In this document: in pieces, positions 21,358 through 34,409 of the stretch | Numbering within the stretch: position 1 is the stretch's first letter | Layout: every line of letters starts with the position of its first letter | Assembly: GCA_019096065.1 (NCBI GenBank) | Contig: JAGUCH010000006.1 | Location: forward strand, 5,476,001-5,540,000 | DNA length: 64,000 nucleotides | Direction of reading: 5' to 3' | Origin: Paracyclopina nana | Lineage: Eukaryota > Arthropoda > Copepoda > Cyclopoida > Cyclopettidae | Made by a program: the position numbers and the translations under genes | Notes under the pieces: generated by a model | Database searches by the model: none | What the model was told of the DNA's origin: nothing | Seen by the model: the letters and a program-made list of their open reading frames with translations, nothing else

Positions 21358-23180
21358 CTCGCCATTTCTGCAAATAGAAAAATCAGAATCTCGGATGCTA
21401 TTAATAACTTGCGGCGGTGTGAATAACCGTGGAATTTATGCGGTCAACTTTGAGGAGAGAACAGCTATTTTTGTGAGTCTCTCCTGAAGATCATCGAGCG
21501 AAAATCTCCAGAGATCATTGACACTCAGCTGAACGCGGCCGCAATAAATTGAGTAGCTTGGCTGACAGCGAGTTGCTAAAATCAGCGCGAGCCCATTTTG
21601 GCAAAAGTGATTTATGGGCATGTCCATATCTACGCGGCTTGCGAAACAATGACACGCGGGCAGTAAATTGCAGGCATTTATTATATGGTCAGCGCTTTTA
21701 TAATCCCGCCAACAATGCCACATTGAAAATTAAATGAATCCTAAAAAAAGGCCCAAAGTTTCCCCTGCCGGTGAGAGTAATTTTTTTTTAGTAATAAAAA
21801 TGTAATTACCACGATGGGTTACTTCGCTCGAATTCAGCGCGTTTCGCGCCCTTATTTCCGGAGGGGGGGACTTTGTTATCACAGATGAACGAGGCTTTTC
21901 CACGGTGGGTCGCAGTAGGCCTTCTTCCCTCACTGAAGGCTCATTTTCGGTTCTTCGACAAATGGTGGAAATGCGCGCGGGTCCGAGCTCGTCTCGCAAC
22001 TGACTTCTCTTTGCTCCCCTCGCTCGATCGCTCGAGATCGCTCCGCTCCGCTCCGGCTCCGCTCCCTTGCTTTAGCGCGCTACGTAGTAGCGTAGACGTA
22101 GCTCTGGCGCGCGGCAGGACATAATGCGGCCTCCGAAGCCTCGCAGGCTGGCCAAGGGAAAAGGCCAAAAAGGCCGGGGGAATGCGAGCCCAAAGGCTGC
22201 GATTCTAAGGCAACGGCGGCTGCGGAGAGAGTTGAATGCACTTCGGCCATTCCCCCGCAGCTCGGCACGGCAATCGAGCGGCGCGAGCGCTGCGCGAGCC
22301 ATGCACGAATGCCCGACCGGACGAAACAATGACGGACGTTGAGCGGTCGACGCCCGGTCACAGACCTTGCTGTAGAACGCGCGCGCGCGCGGCTGGCTAA
22401 AAAAAGACGCGACTTTCTTTTACGTTGGCGCTCGCCGTTCTCTCCTTTTATCAGAAATGCTCGCGATGGGCAATTTCATTCCCTTACGAAATGTTCTGCC
22501 GCTGAAAAGCGACATTTTCTGCCGAAAAAAGCGACTTTTAAAAGCATTTTTAATGATGAAAAGTGACTTTTCGCATTTTTTAATCAAAAGTGATTTTTGT
22601 CATGAAAGGTGGCTTTTTGCGTTTTTTCGCACGGAATGGAGCCAAAAAGGCCCGCTGAGGCTTGAAGACGTTTGCTTTGAGTGTCGGCCTCGTTGAAGGC
22701 TGGTCGGGAGGCGAGAGGGTGTCTGCGCGCGTGCCGTCCGGTGGGGCGCGTTGCTTCGTGGCTTCGTCGCTCCGTCGTTTCTCCGGCTTTGCATTGACCT
22801 GCTAACAGGTCATTCAACCACCACCGAGCAAAGCTCTCGCGCCTCGAGTGCAACCAGCGTTCAAGCCAAAACGTTGACGTCCATCACGGAGTCCAAAGCT
22901 TTTTTTTCCACCCGCTCCAACTTCGGCTACAAATGACCGCCATTTCCCCAAATATTCACAAAATGAGGGAGTCGCATCAAAAAGCCTCTCATCGTCGAAT
23001 AAAAGCGAAAAAAGCCGAATGATTGTCCGGAGGCCTCGCGTTTTTTGCTCGGGTTTTTTTGTGATGCACGGTGGGGCATCGTTTATGTTGACCATCATTT
23101 CCTTCTCCCCATTGTGCGACTTTGGCGAGTTCAAGGCCGCGAATGCGTTACAAGCACGCTCAATTGACGGACATTTACGT
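21358..23180. other. GC- and CpG-rich upstream region of the ankyrin-SOCS gene
   Basis: This region, especially 21,860-23,180, is much richer in C, G and CpG than the rest of the window. It has alternating GC runs (GCGCGCGCGCG near 22,380), a CGCTC-rich stretch near 22,020-22,070 and abundant CGCTCGC-type words. Several open frames on both strands (for example 22,080-22,361 and 22,584-22,853 on minus) share sequence antisense to each other and show no domain. The region may be a promoter domain or a patch of different origin. Confidence 0.4.
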
Positions 23181-26100
23181 AGCTTTGCATCCACATCAGC
23201 TAAAAAGAAGAAGTTTCGAAACTTTTGATTTGTCCCCTCTCATTTTGACGAAAAAACCGAATCTGTCGGAAACGCTCCGCGCACTTCCCAATCTCGGACT
23301 TTGGCTACCATTAATTAATTGTAATTAGTTAATTGCTCGATGAAAGCTGGGAACTTCCGACAGAGGCGTTTTTCACTCGCTTTTTTACGCACAAAAATAC
23401 AATAGCATTTTTAGTACACGCGCGCAAATTTAGCTGATTGATGAGTCGCGAAACTTTATTCCAATCGAGCGGAGCGACGCCCAACGTGGAGCAAAAGGCC
23501 AATTTTGGCCCATCTTCGAAAATGCGAAAAGGTGAATTTTCGCCGGCCAAGAGGGGCAAAGTTGCCATTCACCGAGTTTATGCATTCAATTTATGGCCCG
23601 GAATTTTGTCTTGATGCAAAAAAGCCGAATTCTCGGAGTTGAGGTCATAAAAGTTTCAATTGAAATACGATTATGCATTGAAACCCGAGTCTAGACACTT
23701 GTTAGCCAGGCACACTGGGGACGAACTTTACGACCATTTGCTTTTTTTTGACTACCTCTTCCCACCGTGATTTTTTGCCGCTGCAAAAACAATTTTACGA
23801 GCATGGTTTATCAGAAATGCCACGCAAAAAAGGTCAATCATAGGAAAACCATCAGAAATGAGATCATTTGTCGGTTTTTAAGGCAAAAAAGCTTCATTTG
23901 CCGCATAGGAAAAAAAACCTGTTTATGACAATTGCTCGGCTCATCTGTTTCCAAGCTCTTTTTGTCCACTGCTTTTAATGTGAAAAGGGAAAAAACAATC
24001 AATACGCCTGAATCACAATGGGAGTTTTGAGATCTGCTGTTTGACGAGTTTTTTGCGGTGCGCGGCACAAAAAACTTTATTTTGGCCGCGCATATAAACG
24101 TCAAATTTGCCAAAAAGCAAAAAATGCCAGCAATTTCGAGCTGTATTGACCACATGTCTAGACAACTAGCTGCTGCTGTGTTAAGTTCGAGCTGCCTTTT
24201 TTGCACGGGCTCTGGAGGACGGGTCGGAATTGGCTCGAGTTCTCCACCCTTTTGTGATAGATAATCTGCCAAGTCATCATTTATTGTTGTGCAAATTAGC
24301 ACACACGCACTTGTAGTCGTCGGTCATTCACTTTTACCTGGGCTCTCCTACAAAATAATTTGCATAATTGCGGAGCGCACAACTGGATCACAGTACTTCT
24401 ACGAATGTGTGCCCCACCCTGCATATGTAGCAGTGCACGCACACTGGCCTTTAAAGTCCCATTTTGCCACATTTTTCAATTAGAAGTGAACTCTCAATTT
24501 TCAAAGCAAAGTTAGCTGGTGAAATTCAAATCGATTAGTTCCAATTAAAAAAGTTGACAGCAAAAAAAGGGAGAAACTCTTCGGCTCGAAAACAGGTTCT
24601 TTTTAGGTCAGGCAGCCCCAGAGTGCAATTTCAGCAAGGGTGAATGAAACCATAAACCAAGAGTGTCATTATTGAGTTAAGTTTGCTGCTGGTTTTATTC
24701 GTCAATTCACTTCAATTGCACACACTGCTACGTGTCTGGTACGAAATTGTTGCCCATTAAAGTTTACGTTTTAGCCAGCGAGCACAGTGGGCCAACTGGC
24801 GGTAAAAAACCCTTTTCATTAAAGTCGGTCGCTGGGTAGTTCCTCCCAGTGTGTCGAACGCTCTCGTGATATTTAGCAAAGTGTAGCAAGCTAAGTACAT
24901 AGGGGAGCTTTTGCGTTTTAATGTCCTACTCAATTGCCTTTTATAGGCCAATTTTCCCATGGTGAATTTAGCTAGGGAAGGGTTTGAAAGTGGGCTATTT
25001 TTGCTGCTGCTGCATTCAAGGGTAGTCATTAATTTCATCGCAGGAAATTGGAATTTGAAGCCCACGAAATAAAAAGAGCTAGCTGACGACTCCGAAATTG
25101 TAACTTAATTGGATTTCGTGGAAAATTGTAATTTTCTCTCCACTTCATGGAGGTCGTAAAGATGTACAAATACAGCTTTTACACAGCTGATTGATTCCTC
25201 AAAATCAGCCATTTCCAGCTACATCTTCATTAAATATTGTGCGAGCAATGACCTTTCTTTTTTACAAGACATTTAGGCAAAATAGGTCAAGCCTAGAGAA
25301 TTGGCCATTATGCGAGAGAGCTGAGGGAAAAATGGCCACAAAAGTAGGTGCAAGTTATGGTTATTACGTAACGCGTAAGGTGAGAGAGTTCAAATGAAAA
25401 TCAGTAGCCCAGAACACGTTTTATCCAAAATAACCTCGGCCTCGGTTTTTTTTAATCAAAAGGCAGCCCTTAAAAAAAATGGCTGCGATTAATAACACTC
25501 AAACTGAGCACCATTTTGTGGTATTTCTATTTAGTACATCAGGAGCAGCTAGGGGTGAAAAAAGGGACATAATCGAGCCTCAGGGGGCGAAAAGTGATCA
25601 TTTGCAAAATTATTAATGGCTAGTGAGATAAGGCTGAAATGTTGACGCGAGTTCATTACGCTCGCAGCTGTATTATGTATTTTGGTATAATGTATTTGGG
25701 GTAAACAAAGGCTGTTGCAAAGTAGGGCAACGCTCGCGTTGGCAGCCTTTTGCAAACTTTATAGCCTTTCCCGACGATCTCACCCCCTTGATTCAAGCAC
25801 ACTGAGAATTAGCAGCACATAAAACCTTTTCATACCTTGCATAAAATGTATTTGGCTGTTTGAGCCGTATTTTGGCTATTTTCGCGTAATGTTCATCCAC
25901 TGTAGTAGTTTCCCCTCAGTGCTCTCAGTTTTGCACAAAAAGTAGGGCAACTGCTGCATGCAGCCCTACTATTACATAGTAAAAAAAGTCGTAATAGTAA
26001 AAGTTTGTGTGTGTATATAATATTTACTTGACTTTTATCTGGCCGAAACCAAACTTCGCCTACCACAAACCCTTTAGTAGCTCCCCTACCCAAGAAAAGC

Positions 26101-29100
26101 ACAAACAGAAGTCAAGTCATATTCTTCTATAATACTATAAGGGGGAAAATGTGCTTTAAGCAGCCATAAAATTGAAATGGGCCATAAGGTGCATTTTCTA
26201 AGTTGGTCAATTTTACAGCTGCTGTTTTGCATGCTTTTGCTATTTTGTTTGGGCAAATATTTCCTGGATGCTTCTAATTAGGGGCAATTTTATGCCAGTG
26301 TAAAAATCAGATTATAAATCAAAGTGGCCCACCAAAAAGTGGCTGGTAACAATTGAGGCTGCTGTTCTCTCATTGTATTGCTAAATTGGTCACCTTTTAT
26401 TGGTTTAGAATTCCCCAATGTGCTCGTCTTCCTGCAGAAGCCAAATGGGCTAATAAAATTCGGGGACGTTTTTGCCGCCAGTTTATGGCTGAGAAATGGG
26501 CCAAACAGTCAAAGCAGTGGAGATTTTAAAAGCTTTCTCCTCCTACTTCCTTTAAAAGTCATATTCATGCAAACTGTTCTTCCCACACTGAATGTTAATT
26601 TCCGCTGATTCTCGATATCGATTTGGCAATCAGCTTACTTAGCTCAATCTATGCAGGAGAAGATTGACCTACATCCCAAATTGCTGTATCTGAACGAATT
26701 TGCCTATCAAAAAAATAGTCAGCTTGGCTGTTTTGAGTCAAGTGGATCAGCTTGCTTTTTTGCTGAGAATGAGCTAATTTGGATAAAAGGGGTCAAAACC
26801 TATCTTGTTCCAGTCGTGGATTTGACATATTTTATGGGAGGACAGGTGGCAAATCTGGCCTCAAAATGAGAGCAGTGAGAAAGGATATTAGAATCCATTA
26901 TCCAGCTTTTACTGCCCTATAAATTGATGCTTCAAATGAGGGCAGATCGCCGACGGTTGAGCCGGAAAATGGCCGAACTTTGAGGACATGACTCTTCGTA
27001 TTAGCAATATGCTCGTCGGTGAACCGTTTTATGTCCTGAAATTGATGCTGCTCCTCTAGCGAGGCAAATCGGTTAACAACACTTCATTGTGGTGCTTCAT
27101 ACTTGACAAATCGTTAGACCGCATAAACCACAATATACCTTTGACAGCTCGCGGGGTTGAAAAGATGAATGGAAGCAGACTTTGCTGACTGCTGCGGTTT
27201 TGATTCAAGGGGTTGCGTGCTTTGTTTACATTTGCAGAGTTGCGCCAAACAACAGCAGCTCACAGTAAACAAATGTGTTATTTGTTGTGCTATCCATAAA
27301 TAATTCGAGCCACTAGAGCAAATCCAAGCCTTTTTTGCTCTCCTTTTTTTCCATTATTAATGAGAACCTCACCACATTCTAGTTTGTATTTGAGACAAAT
27401 TTCAAGACTGCCTTTTTTTGAATGCATCTTTTTTGCTCCAGCGTTCAAAAAGACAAAGGAAAAGTGAGAGTTGTTGTAGGCGTATTCAATCATCATCCTG
27501 GTTTGCTGTCCCCAGGATTTTTTGCTCACTGTCTACGTCTAGAAAAAGCTATTCTCAATGGGAATTTGGCATGTCAGACAATCTCTTTTTATTGCATTAT
27601 TGAGCTCTCAACAAGCTCTACACCACTTTTTCTTAAAGCAATTATTCATCCAAATAATTGATAGAACAGGTAGTTTACTTAGCTTAGAAAAAAACCGAAT
27701 TGAAATCGACCCTATTGAAGCATAGCTTTAGCTCATTGAAAGTAATTACCATGAAACATTCCGGACGCACATAAATAGAGATTAACATTCGTTAGGCTTT
27801 TTATGGCACTTTGATTTTTATCAGACAAGCAAAAAAGTGACATTTATACGCGTTGATATTTTCGCCTGATTGCTTCAACAATATGCATCTCAACGCGACT
27901 CTCAGCGTTTTGAGGGAAATATCAGTTTGATTTATTTCAACCAGATTAACCTGTTTTTGGCCTGGTAAATGGGAATTCATAAAAAGCTCATTTTTCATGA
28001 TGTGGAGACTGAAAACTGGAAAACAAACCAAATTCGGAGAGGGCAAAAAAAAATGACTGGGATTCATTTGAATTTACTGGCTCAGGTCCAATAAATTGTA
28101 GAAAATCTTTAGATGGAATTGATCAACACTTTCTATACTGCCTTTTTCATGGTGGTTTTGGAATCCAGCTAAAAATTATTTTGGTATGTATAATGATGAT
28201 GGACAAGTCAGCTGAAATGATGATCATTACTGAAAACTTTGGCTTGAGTCAATTTGTCAAAAAAATGACACACAACTTGACAACTGCAACAACAAGTTCA
28301 CACAACATTCATTTCACCATACAACAACAATAATTACATACACATATAAGCAAAATCATTAATAAACAAATAATTAACAAGAATAAATATTTTTCTACAT
28401 GAAAACAACATTGTTGTTATTTAAAAAATTCATAGCATATAAATAGTTTTGTGGCTAGGTGGTCTGCACTCGAATTAAGAAACTATTAAACTAATCTCTT
28501 TATGGGTGGACCACCCATTTGGCTGACATTAGCTTTTTACTGTCTTAAATGTGTTAAGTCCATTGCACTTTATGAAGTGGCTCAAAAAAGTTCACTGCAC
28601 CCTTAGCTGATATTTTACGCGCGCGCGCGTTAAGTCTGAAGCTGAGCAAATTCACAGACTCAACATGTAAACAAAATTGGCCTGCTTTTTGCTGCCAACA
28701 ACACCTAGCTTCTTTGGCTTCTGCTCTCAGTGAAGCTGAGAACTTGTCTGATTTCTGCGCCCAGACTTGTTTTTTTAAAATGCATCTTTGAACTGGAAGA
28801 ACTGGACATATTGTTCTTCTTAGAGAGAAAAATATTTAAGCAAACTGATGAAGAATCATTTCAGCAGTCCAATGATGGATTTGTTTGGAATTGCTGCTGT
28901 GTTTTCATGGAGAAAACTTCCATATGGCTAAAAATGCTTGGACTGTTTTCCCATTGCAATAAAAAAGCCTCTTCACTGAATTTTTGAACTTTCCATGTTT
29001 GCCTTAAAAGCTATTAATCCCTTTACTTGATTATGGTGTCAAAGTGCACAACAGCAGCACAAAATGAGAGGAATGTAGGTCAAAAATGGCTCATTAAGCT

Positions 29101-30811
29101 AAATGGGATCTGCCTCAAGTTTAAATTAAAGATTTGATTTGAGATAAGCTACATCAAGGGGGAGTCTTGGTGCAAATAGCACAACTTGGATGGATCACCT
29201 CAAACTTGCAAAACTTTGCAAGTGGCCAATTTAAAGAAAATTGCTTTTTGAGCTTTTTAACTATTTTCCCCTGTGTGCTAGCTAGTAGACTGCAACATCA
29301 AAAGGGGGAAAGTTTCTTTTTGTGCTCCTATAGAAGAAGAGAGGAGTAAAAAGCAAACGTTTGTTGTAGATTATGAACAGTGATAGCTGCAGCAACTCCT
29401 TCTAAATGGCTGAATACTACAGTAGTCAACAAAGACAGCCCAACTGCAACAATCTAGACATATCCTCAGACTTTTGGGCAAAAAATGCCAGTAATTGAAT
29501 ACTACTCTATGCTGTTGAAAGCAAAAAAGGAGCCAAAAAAATTCAGAATTGATAAAAAGAATCACACACAACTAATAATTAAAGGAAGTGTTTTTATTTA
29601 TACTTTGAAAGAGCCAAGGTTCCACCTAATTACTGTTAGACAACAAAGCTGTCTGGAAAGTCAGTATAACAAGATAAAAAAGCAATTCTTATTTGACTTT
29701 TATGTTGTATAACCTCATGTCAATTTGGTTGAATTATTGAGAGAGGGAACCATTAACTTTTTACTATATGATATCAAGACACTGTTTTAGCAAATAAAGA
29801 GCCATGGTTTGTGCTATAAAGATAACAAAGTGGGAGCTGCTCATTTATGGCCTCAGATTAAATGTGCATAAAAAGTGCATTTCTAATTCCCCATCTGCAA
29901 GCCATGAGGAGCATATTGTACTCTTTTCTGGAGAGAAAAAGGAGACAAAGGAGCCTTTTGAGCCTGAAAAGAGGTGAAAGGAGGCCAGGCCAGAGCTCAC
30001 ATACTGACACACACATCCACAGACTTGCCAGTACAGCTGTGCAGTAATCGAGGTCCTCGGCAGCAGCCTCGACTACTGCAGCCTCAAAGACTTGCTCACA
30101 CTGGGGGAATACCCAAAAAATATTTGCCAATCCAGCCCAGAATTGAGGTTAATTTTGTCATGTGAAACAACAATTTATTTTCCTATTTTTTCAAAGACTT
30201 TTTCCCCATGTGGGTAAGCAAAGAGAAAGCTGAGTGCAATGACACTTGAGGAGGAGAGCAAGCTTAGCATATTCATCAAGCAAAATCTGACAAGAGTTGT
30301 TGACCCCTGTTGCTCCCATGATGATAATTATGATCATGCCTTGACTTTATTGCACTTAGCTGTAAATTCTGAATTCCTCATTTGAGCTGCTCTTTTGCCC
30401 ATTTAGACTTATTTTTCTCTATATGGTGTTCCATGAACTTTTGTAATTTTGAAAAGCAGCTGACATCAAGCATATTTTTTTCTGTAAAGTACTATATTTT
30501 AGGTTATCTAAAGCTTGTGATAAGACTACAAAAAGCTTGCTATTGATGTTGCACACTTGTAAAAATGTACATATTGCAAGGCCACAAATAAGACCAACAA
30601 AATCATGAAAAATGAAGCCCAGTGTGCTTTTGTGAGGATTGTTTAAAAAAGAGGAAGGAAAGTGCATTTCTCCACTTGATTAGTAAAAAAAGTGCACTTA
30701 AGCTGGCTTTTTCCCCCTGAAAAATTCCAGATCCTTGTTGCAGCAGCAGCTTTCACCATGATTTCTCCTGAATGACGACCTGGAAATTTCTACTGTATAC
30801 TATAGCTAGTG
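23181..30811. other. gene-poor stretch
   Basis: I find no coding region I can support. All open frames are under about 155 codons, without domains or splice-consistent neighbours. It contains scattered copies of the 10-mer GCACACTGGG (exact at 23,710 and, on the other strand, 30,618; one mismatch at 24,439, 24,845, 25,797 and 30,096). There is also an alternating ACGCGCGCGCGCGT run near 28,617. Large introns of an undetected gene cannot be excluded. Confidence 0.4.
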
Positions 30812-30819
30812 CAAAATAG

Positions 30820-31543
30820 GGGTATACTGGTTAAAGGCTAATCGGCAAAAGGCTATTTGGTGTAAGGCTAATTGGTTAAAGGCCAATTGGTAAAAGGCCA
30901 ATTGGGCAAAGGCTACATAGGTAGAAGGCTATGTTTAAAAGGCCAATAGCAGATGTTTTTGAGTGAAAATGTTTGATTGGTTCACAAGTGACATATCATT
31001 ATCTTTTAGTTTTCCTTCTTAATTCTTAGTTTCATTATTTTTGTGACAAAAATTGGTTTTTTGTGCTTAGCTTAGGAATTCCTAAAAAGACTTGGATCTG
31101 TACAAAGGAACATTTTACAAACAAGACTTACTTGTCTTGACTTGATTGACCAAGCTGATTTAGCTTGTTGAGAATAAGCAAGACTTGATTGCCTTTCTCA
31201 TGTTGCCAGAAGAAGCTAAGCTAAGGTAAAAAAGCTAAGCAAACCCGTAACATTTAAAGCAAAGCATTTTGCTTTTTTCAAATGTTGAGGAAAATTAGGC
31301 AATGAAAATCAGTTATTTCGGTCAACATTTATAAGATACAGCTGAATTTCATTGCTGGAACTTCGTTGATCAAAATAGATGTCATTAAATGATTTGTACT
31401 CTTGTAATGTTATCAATTTAGCCTTTTTTTGTAGCCTTTCACCAATCTAGCCTTTGGCCAATTGTCCTTTCACCATTTTGCCTTTTATCAATTAGCCTTG
31501 CACCAAATTGCCTTTTACCGATTAGCCTTTAACCAGTAGAGCC
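30820..31543. mobile_element. 724-bp foldback MITE with tandem-repeat TIRs
   Basis: The left arm (about 30,820-30,950) is a run of 15-16-bp units around TTGGTAAAAGGCTAA. The right arm (about 31,425-31,543) is the same array reverse-complemented (TTAGCCTTTTACC-type units). The outer ends read GGGTATACTGGTTAAAGGC and, reversed, GGCTCTACTGGTTAAAGGC. CAAAATAG flanks both ends (30,812-30,819 and 31,544-31,551), a perfect 8-bp target-site duplication of hAT length. The interior is non-coding and contains a diverged piece of the CAAACGCTCAACATTT hairpin family near 31,218-31,300. Confidence 0.8.
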
Positions 31544-31551
31544 CAAAATAG

Positions 31552-32260
31552 TTGCTGTGGCCATTTATCTGAGCTGTCTATTTGCCAAATCATCCTGCAA
31601 ACTAAGGAAGCAACAGCCACATTCCTGGTGCTAGCTCGTGCTGGTCACTTTTTTCAATTATTTCACCCTGAAGATTGATGAGAGCAGCAGAAAGTGCATC
31701 TCTCAAAAAGCTTAAAAAGGCTTGATTTTGGCCACTGATGCTACAAGCTAAGGAGAAAATCCGGGAAAACGCAGTACGTTTGTGCATTCTCGCACCTCTG
31801 TGGCTCACACTCTACTGATACAAATCTATTATAGGGCTTGAAAGTGTTCACAAGTTTGCCCATTTCGGGGTCACATTTCTAAGTATGTTTAACAGGCGAA
31901 AAGAAAAGAGAAAAAAATTCTGGCTCACCCTTCTTAAAGTACTCAATTTGTTAAGCTCATATGTACACAAAATGCCGCCTGCTCACAAAGAAGCGCTGCT
32001 ATATAGCCCTTTAAATTGCTGTTGCTCAGCTCTGAAATCATCAATTTTAAAGACCTTTCGCCGCTCTCAGCTTGAGGCGAGATTCGCGTAATTGTGAGTG
32101 CATCACTTTTGATTGACTGAAAAATGCCAAACGTTTGACAATAATTATACATTCTGCTCCAAATGTAGCAATTTTCTGGTAGCTTACCTATGCGTTGGAG
32201 TGGGTGCATAATTTAAGCCTGGATTTGTCCAATTCTGACCTTTTTTCGGCCAAGCCTCCA
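31552..32260. other. spacer between two foldback elements
   Basis: About 710 bp of ordinary, moderately AT-rich sequence lie between the two target-site duplications. The short open frames here show no domain. Nothing else was recognised. Confidence 0.4.
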
Positions 32261-32375
32261 GGCTTACTGGCAGTGGCCAGATAACCAGCGCACAGAAATC
32301 CCGAATCACACAATGCACACACCAGCCTCATTAACCATAGAAACACACACGAATCCCAAAATCACATGATGCACA

Positions 32376-33651
32376 CAACCTCACTCACCTCACTCTCCTC
32401 ACAATCCTCAATCACCTCACAATCCTCATCAACCTCACAATCCTCATCAACCTCACTCACCTCACCCACCTCACTCGCCTCATCAACCTCACTCACCTCA
32501 CCCGCCTCATCAACCTCACTCACCTCACCCACCTCACTCGCCTCATCAACCTCACTCACCTCACCCACCTCATCAACCTCACTCACCTCACCCACCTCAC
32601 TCACCTCACTCGCCTCATCAACCTCACTCACCTCACTCGCCTCATCAACCTCACTCACCTCACTCGCCTCATCAACCTCACTCACCTCACAATCCTCATC
32701 AACCTCACTCACCTCACTCGCCTCATCAACCTCACTCACCTCACTCGCCTCATCAACCTCACTCACCTCACTCGCCTCATTAACCTCACTCACCTCACTC
32801 GCCTCATTAACCTCACTCACCTCACTCGCCTCATCAACCTCACTCACCTCACAATCCTCATCAACCTCACTCACCTCATCAACCTCACTCACCTCACTGG
32901 CCTCATCAACCTCACAATCCTCATCAACCTCACTCACCTCATCAACCTCACTCACCTCACTCGCCTCATCAACCTCACTCACCTCACTCGCCTCATCAAC
33001 CTCACTCACCTCACTCGCCTCATTAACCTCACTCGCCTCACTCGCCTCATCAACCTCACTCACCTCACCCACCTCATCAACCTCACTCACCTCACCCACC
33101 TCACTCACCTCACTCGCCTCATCAACCTCACTCACCTCACTCGCCTCATCAACCTCACTCACCTCACTCGCCTCATCAACCTCACTCACCTCACAATCCT
33201 CATCAACCTCACTCACCTCACTCGCCTCATTAACCTCACTCACCTCACTCGCCTCATCAACCTCACTCACCTCACAATCCTCATCAACCTCACTCACCTC
33301 ATCAACCTCACTCACCTCACTCGCCTCATCAACCTCACTCGCCTCATCAACCTCACTCACCTCACAATCCTCATCAACCTCACTCACCTCACTCGCCTCA
33401 TTAACCTCACTCACCTCACTCGCCTCATCAACCTCACTCACCTCACAATCCTCATCAACCTCACTCACCTCACTCGCCTCATTAACCTCACTCACCTCAC
33501 TCGCCTCATCAACCTCACTCACCTCACAATCCTCATCAACCTCACTCACCTCATCAACCTCACTCACCTCACTCGCCTCATCAACCTCACTCACCTCACA
33601 ATCCTCATCAACCTCACTCGCCTCATCAACCTCACTCACCTCACTCGCCTT
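32376..33651. repeat. left-arm 9-bp-register minisatellite
   Basis: Read on the minus strand, the array is a mosaic of 9-mers, mainly GAGGTGAGT, GAGGTTGAT, GAGGCGAGT and GAGGATTGT. They commonly combine into 27-bp units encoding EVSEVDEAS or EVSEVDEDC and 18-bp units encoding EVDEAS. Because every unit is a multiple of 3 and lacks stops, there is a 425-codon frame on minus and a 466-codon Ser/Thr/Leu frame on plus. I regard both as repeat artefacts. Nearly pure repeats over 1.28 kb imply recent expansion or homogenisation. Confidence 0.93.
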
Positions 33652-33998
33652 GTATTACATAACCCAGTACTTAAAACTCGGTAATGATACCAAAATTATA
33701 AGTAGCTCAAGTAAAAGCAGATATTTTTTTCCTTTTTATCCTGAATTTTCTTCCGCTACTTCTTAGTAAATCGTCCCATGTAAAAAGTACAAAAGGCTGC
33801 TGTTTCAAACTCGTATTCAAAGCCAAAATTCGAAAAATTCTCCGATTTTGGATGTATTTATAGTTTTGGAAACTAGAGACAAAACTATACACTTTTTATT
33901 CCTGAGTCATTCAAGCAACTCAGCTATAAGTCTCCGTAATCTCAGCTGACAGGCTGCTATTTAGCATTAAACTTTGGCGCGCTATATCTCGAAGATAA

Positions 33999-34152
33999 TA
34001 GCCCGGTTCCAACAAGGAAAATCAGCTAAGTCAGGAGACGTAACTTGACTTATTAGCATAGTCAGGTAACAGCTAGCTCGCGCACTCAGCTCAACCTGAC
34101 TTAACTGGTTTACCGTACTATACTATACTGATATCCCGTGTTGGAACCGGGC
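33999..34152. mobile_element. 150-bp MITE nested in the core
   Basis: The termini GCCCGGTTCCAACA (34,001 on) and TGTTGGAACCGGGC (to 34,150) are perfect inverted repeats flanked by TA on both sides. It interrupts a module that reads through uninterrupted in the related copies near 36.5 and 37.7 kb. It is a typical small Tc1/mariner-type MITE by its TA duplication; no coding capacity. Confidence 0.75.
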
Positions 34153-34207
34153 TATTTACTGCTGAGCGCTCAGCGCTATCTCCGCTCATAGTTGTCCGAT
34201 TTTAATG

Positions 34208-34337
34208 CTCTGTTCATCTACAAACTCCTTAAGGAATCGGAACGCGAAATTCCTTTGCGCAAAGGAGTTCTCAGTACATAAACTAGCTGCGTAGAGTTGT
34301 CATTATGCATTCCTTAAGGAACGGTAGATGAACAGAG
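34208..34337. mobile_element. 130-bp inverted-repeat insertion nested in the core
   Basis: The ends are CTCTGTTCATCTAC and GTAGATGAACAGAG, continuing inward with ACTCCTTAAGGAAT and ATTCCTTAAGGAAC. The ends resemble those of the dispersed TGCCCTGTTCATGTA family (see 47,953). The target duplication is unclear. The related module copy near 36.57 kb has only about 30 unrelated bases at this place. Confidence 0.6.
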
Positions 34338-34409
34338 ACTCAGCAGTAACTACTTTTACTTCATAGCAAAATTGATATCTCCACTTTTACTTGCGCTAGT
34401 TCTTAACGA

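Noticed and set aside
32362-33766. Frames of 425 codons (-) and 466 codons (+)
   Set aside because: Both are translations of the same 9-bp-register minisatellite on opposite strands; their openness follows from the repeat unit, and they lie in a transposon arm.
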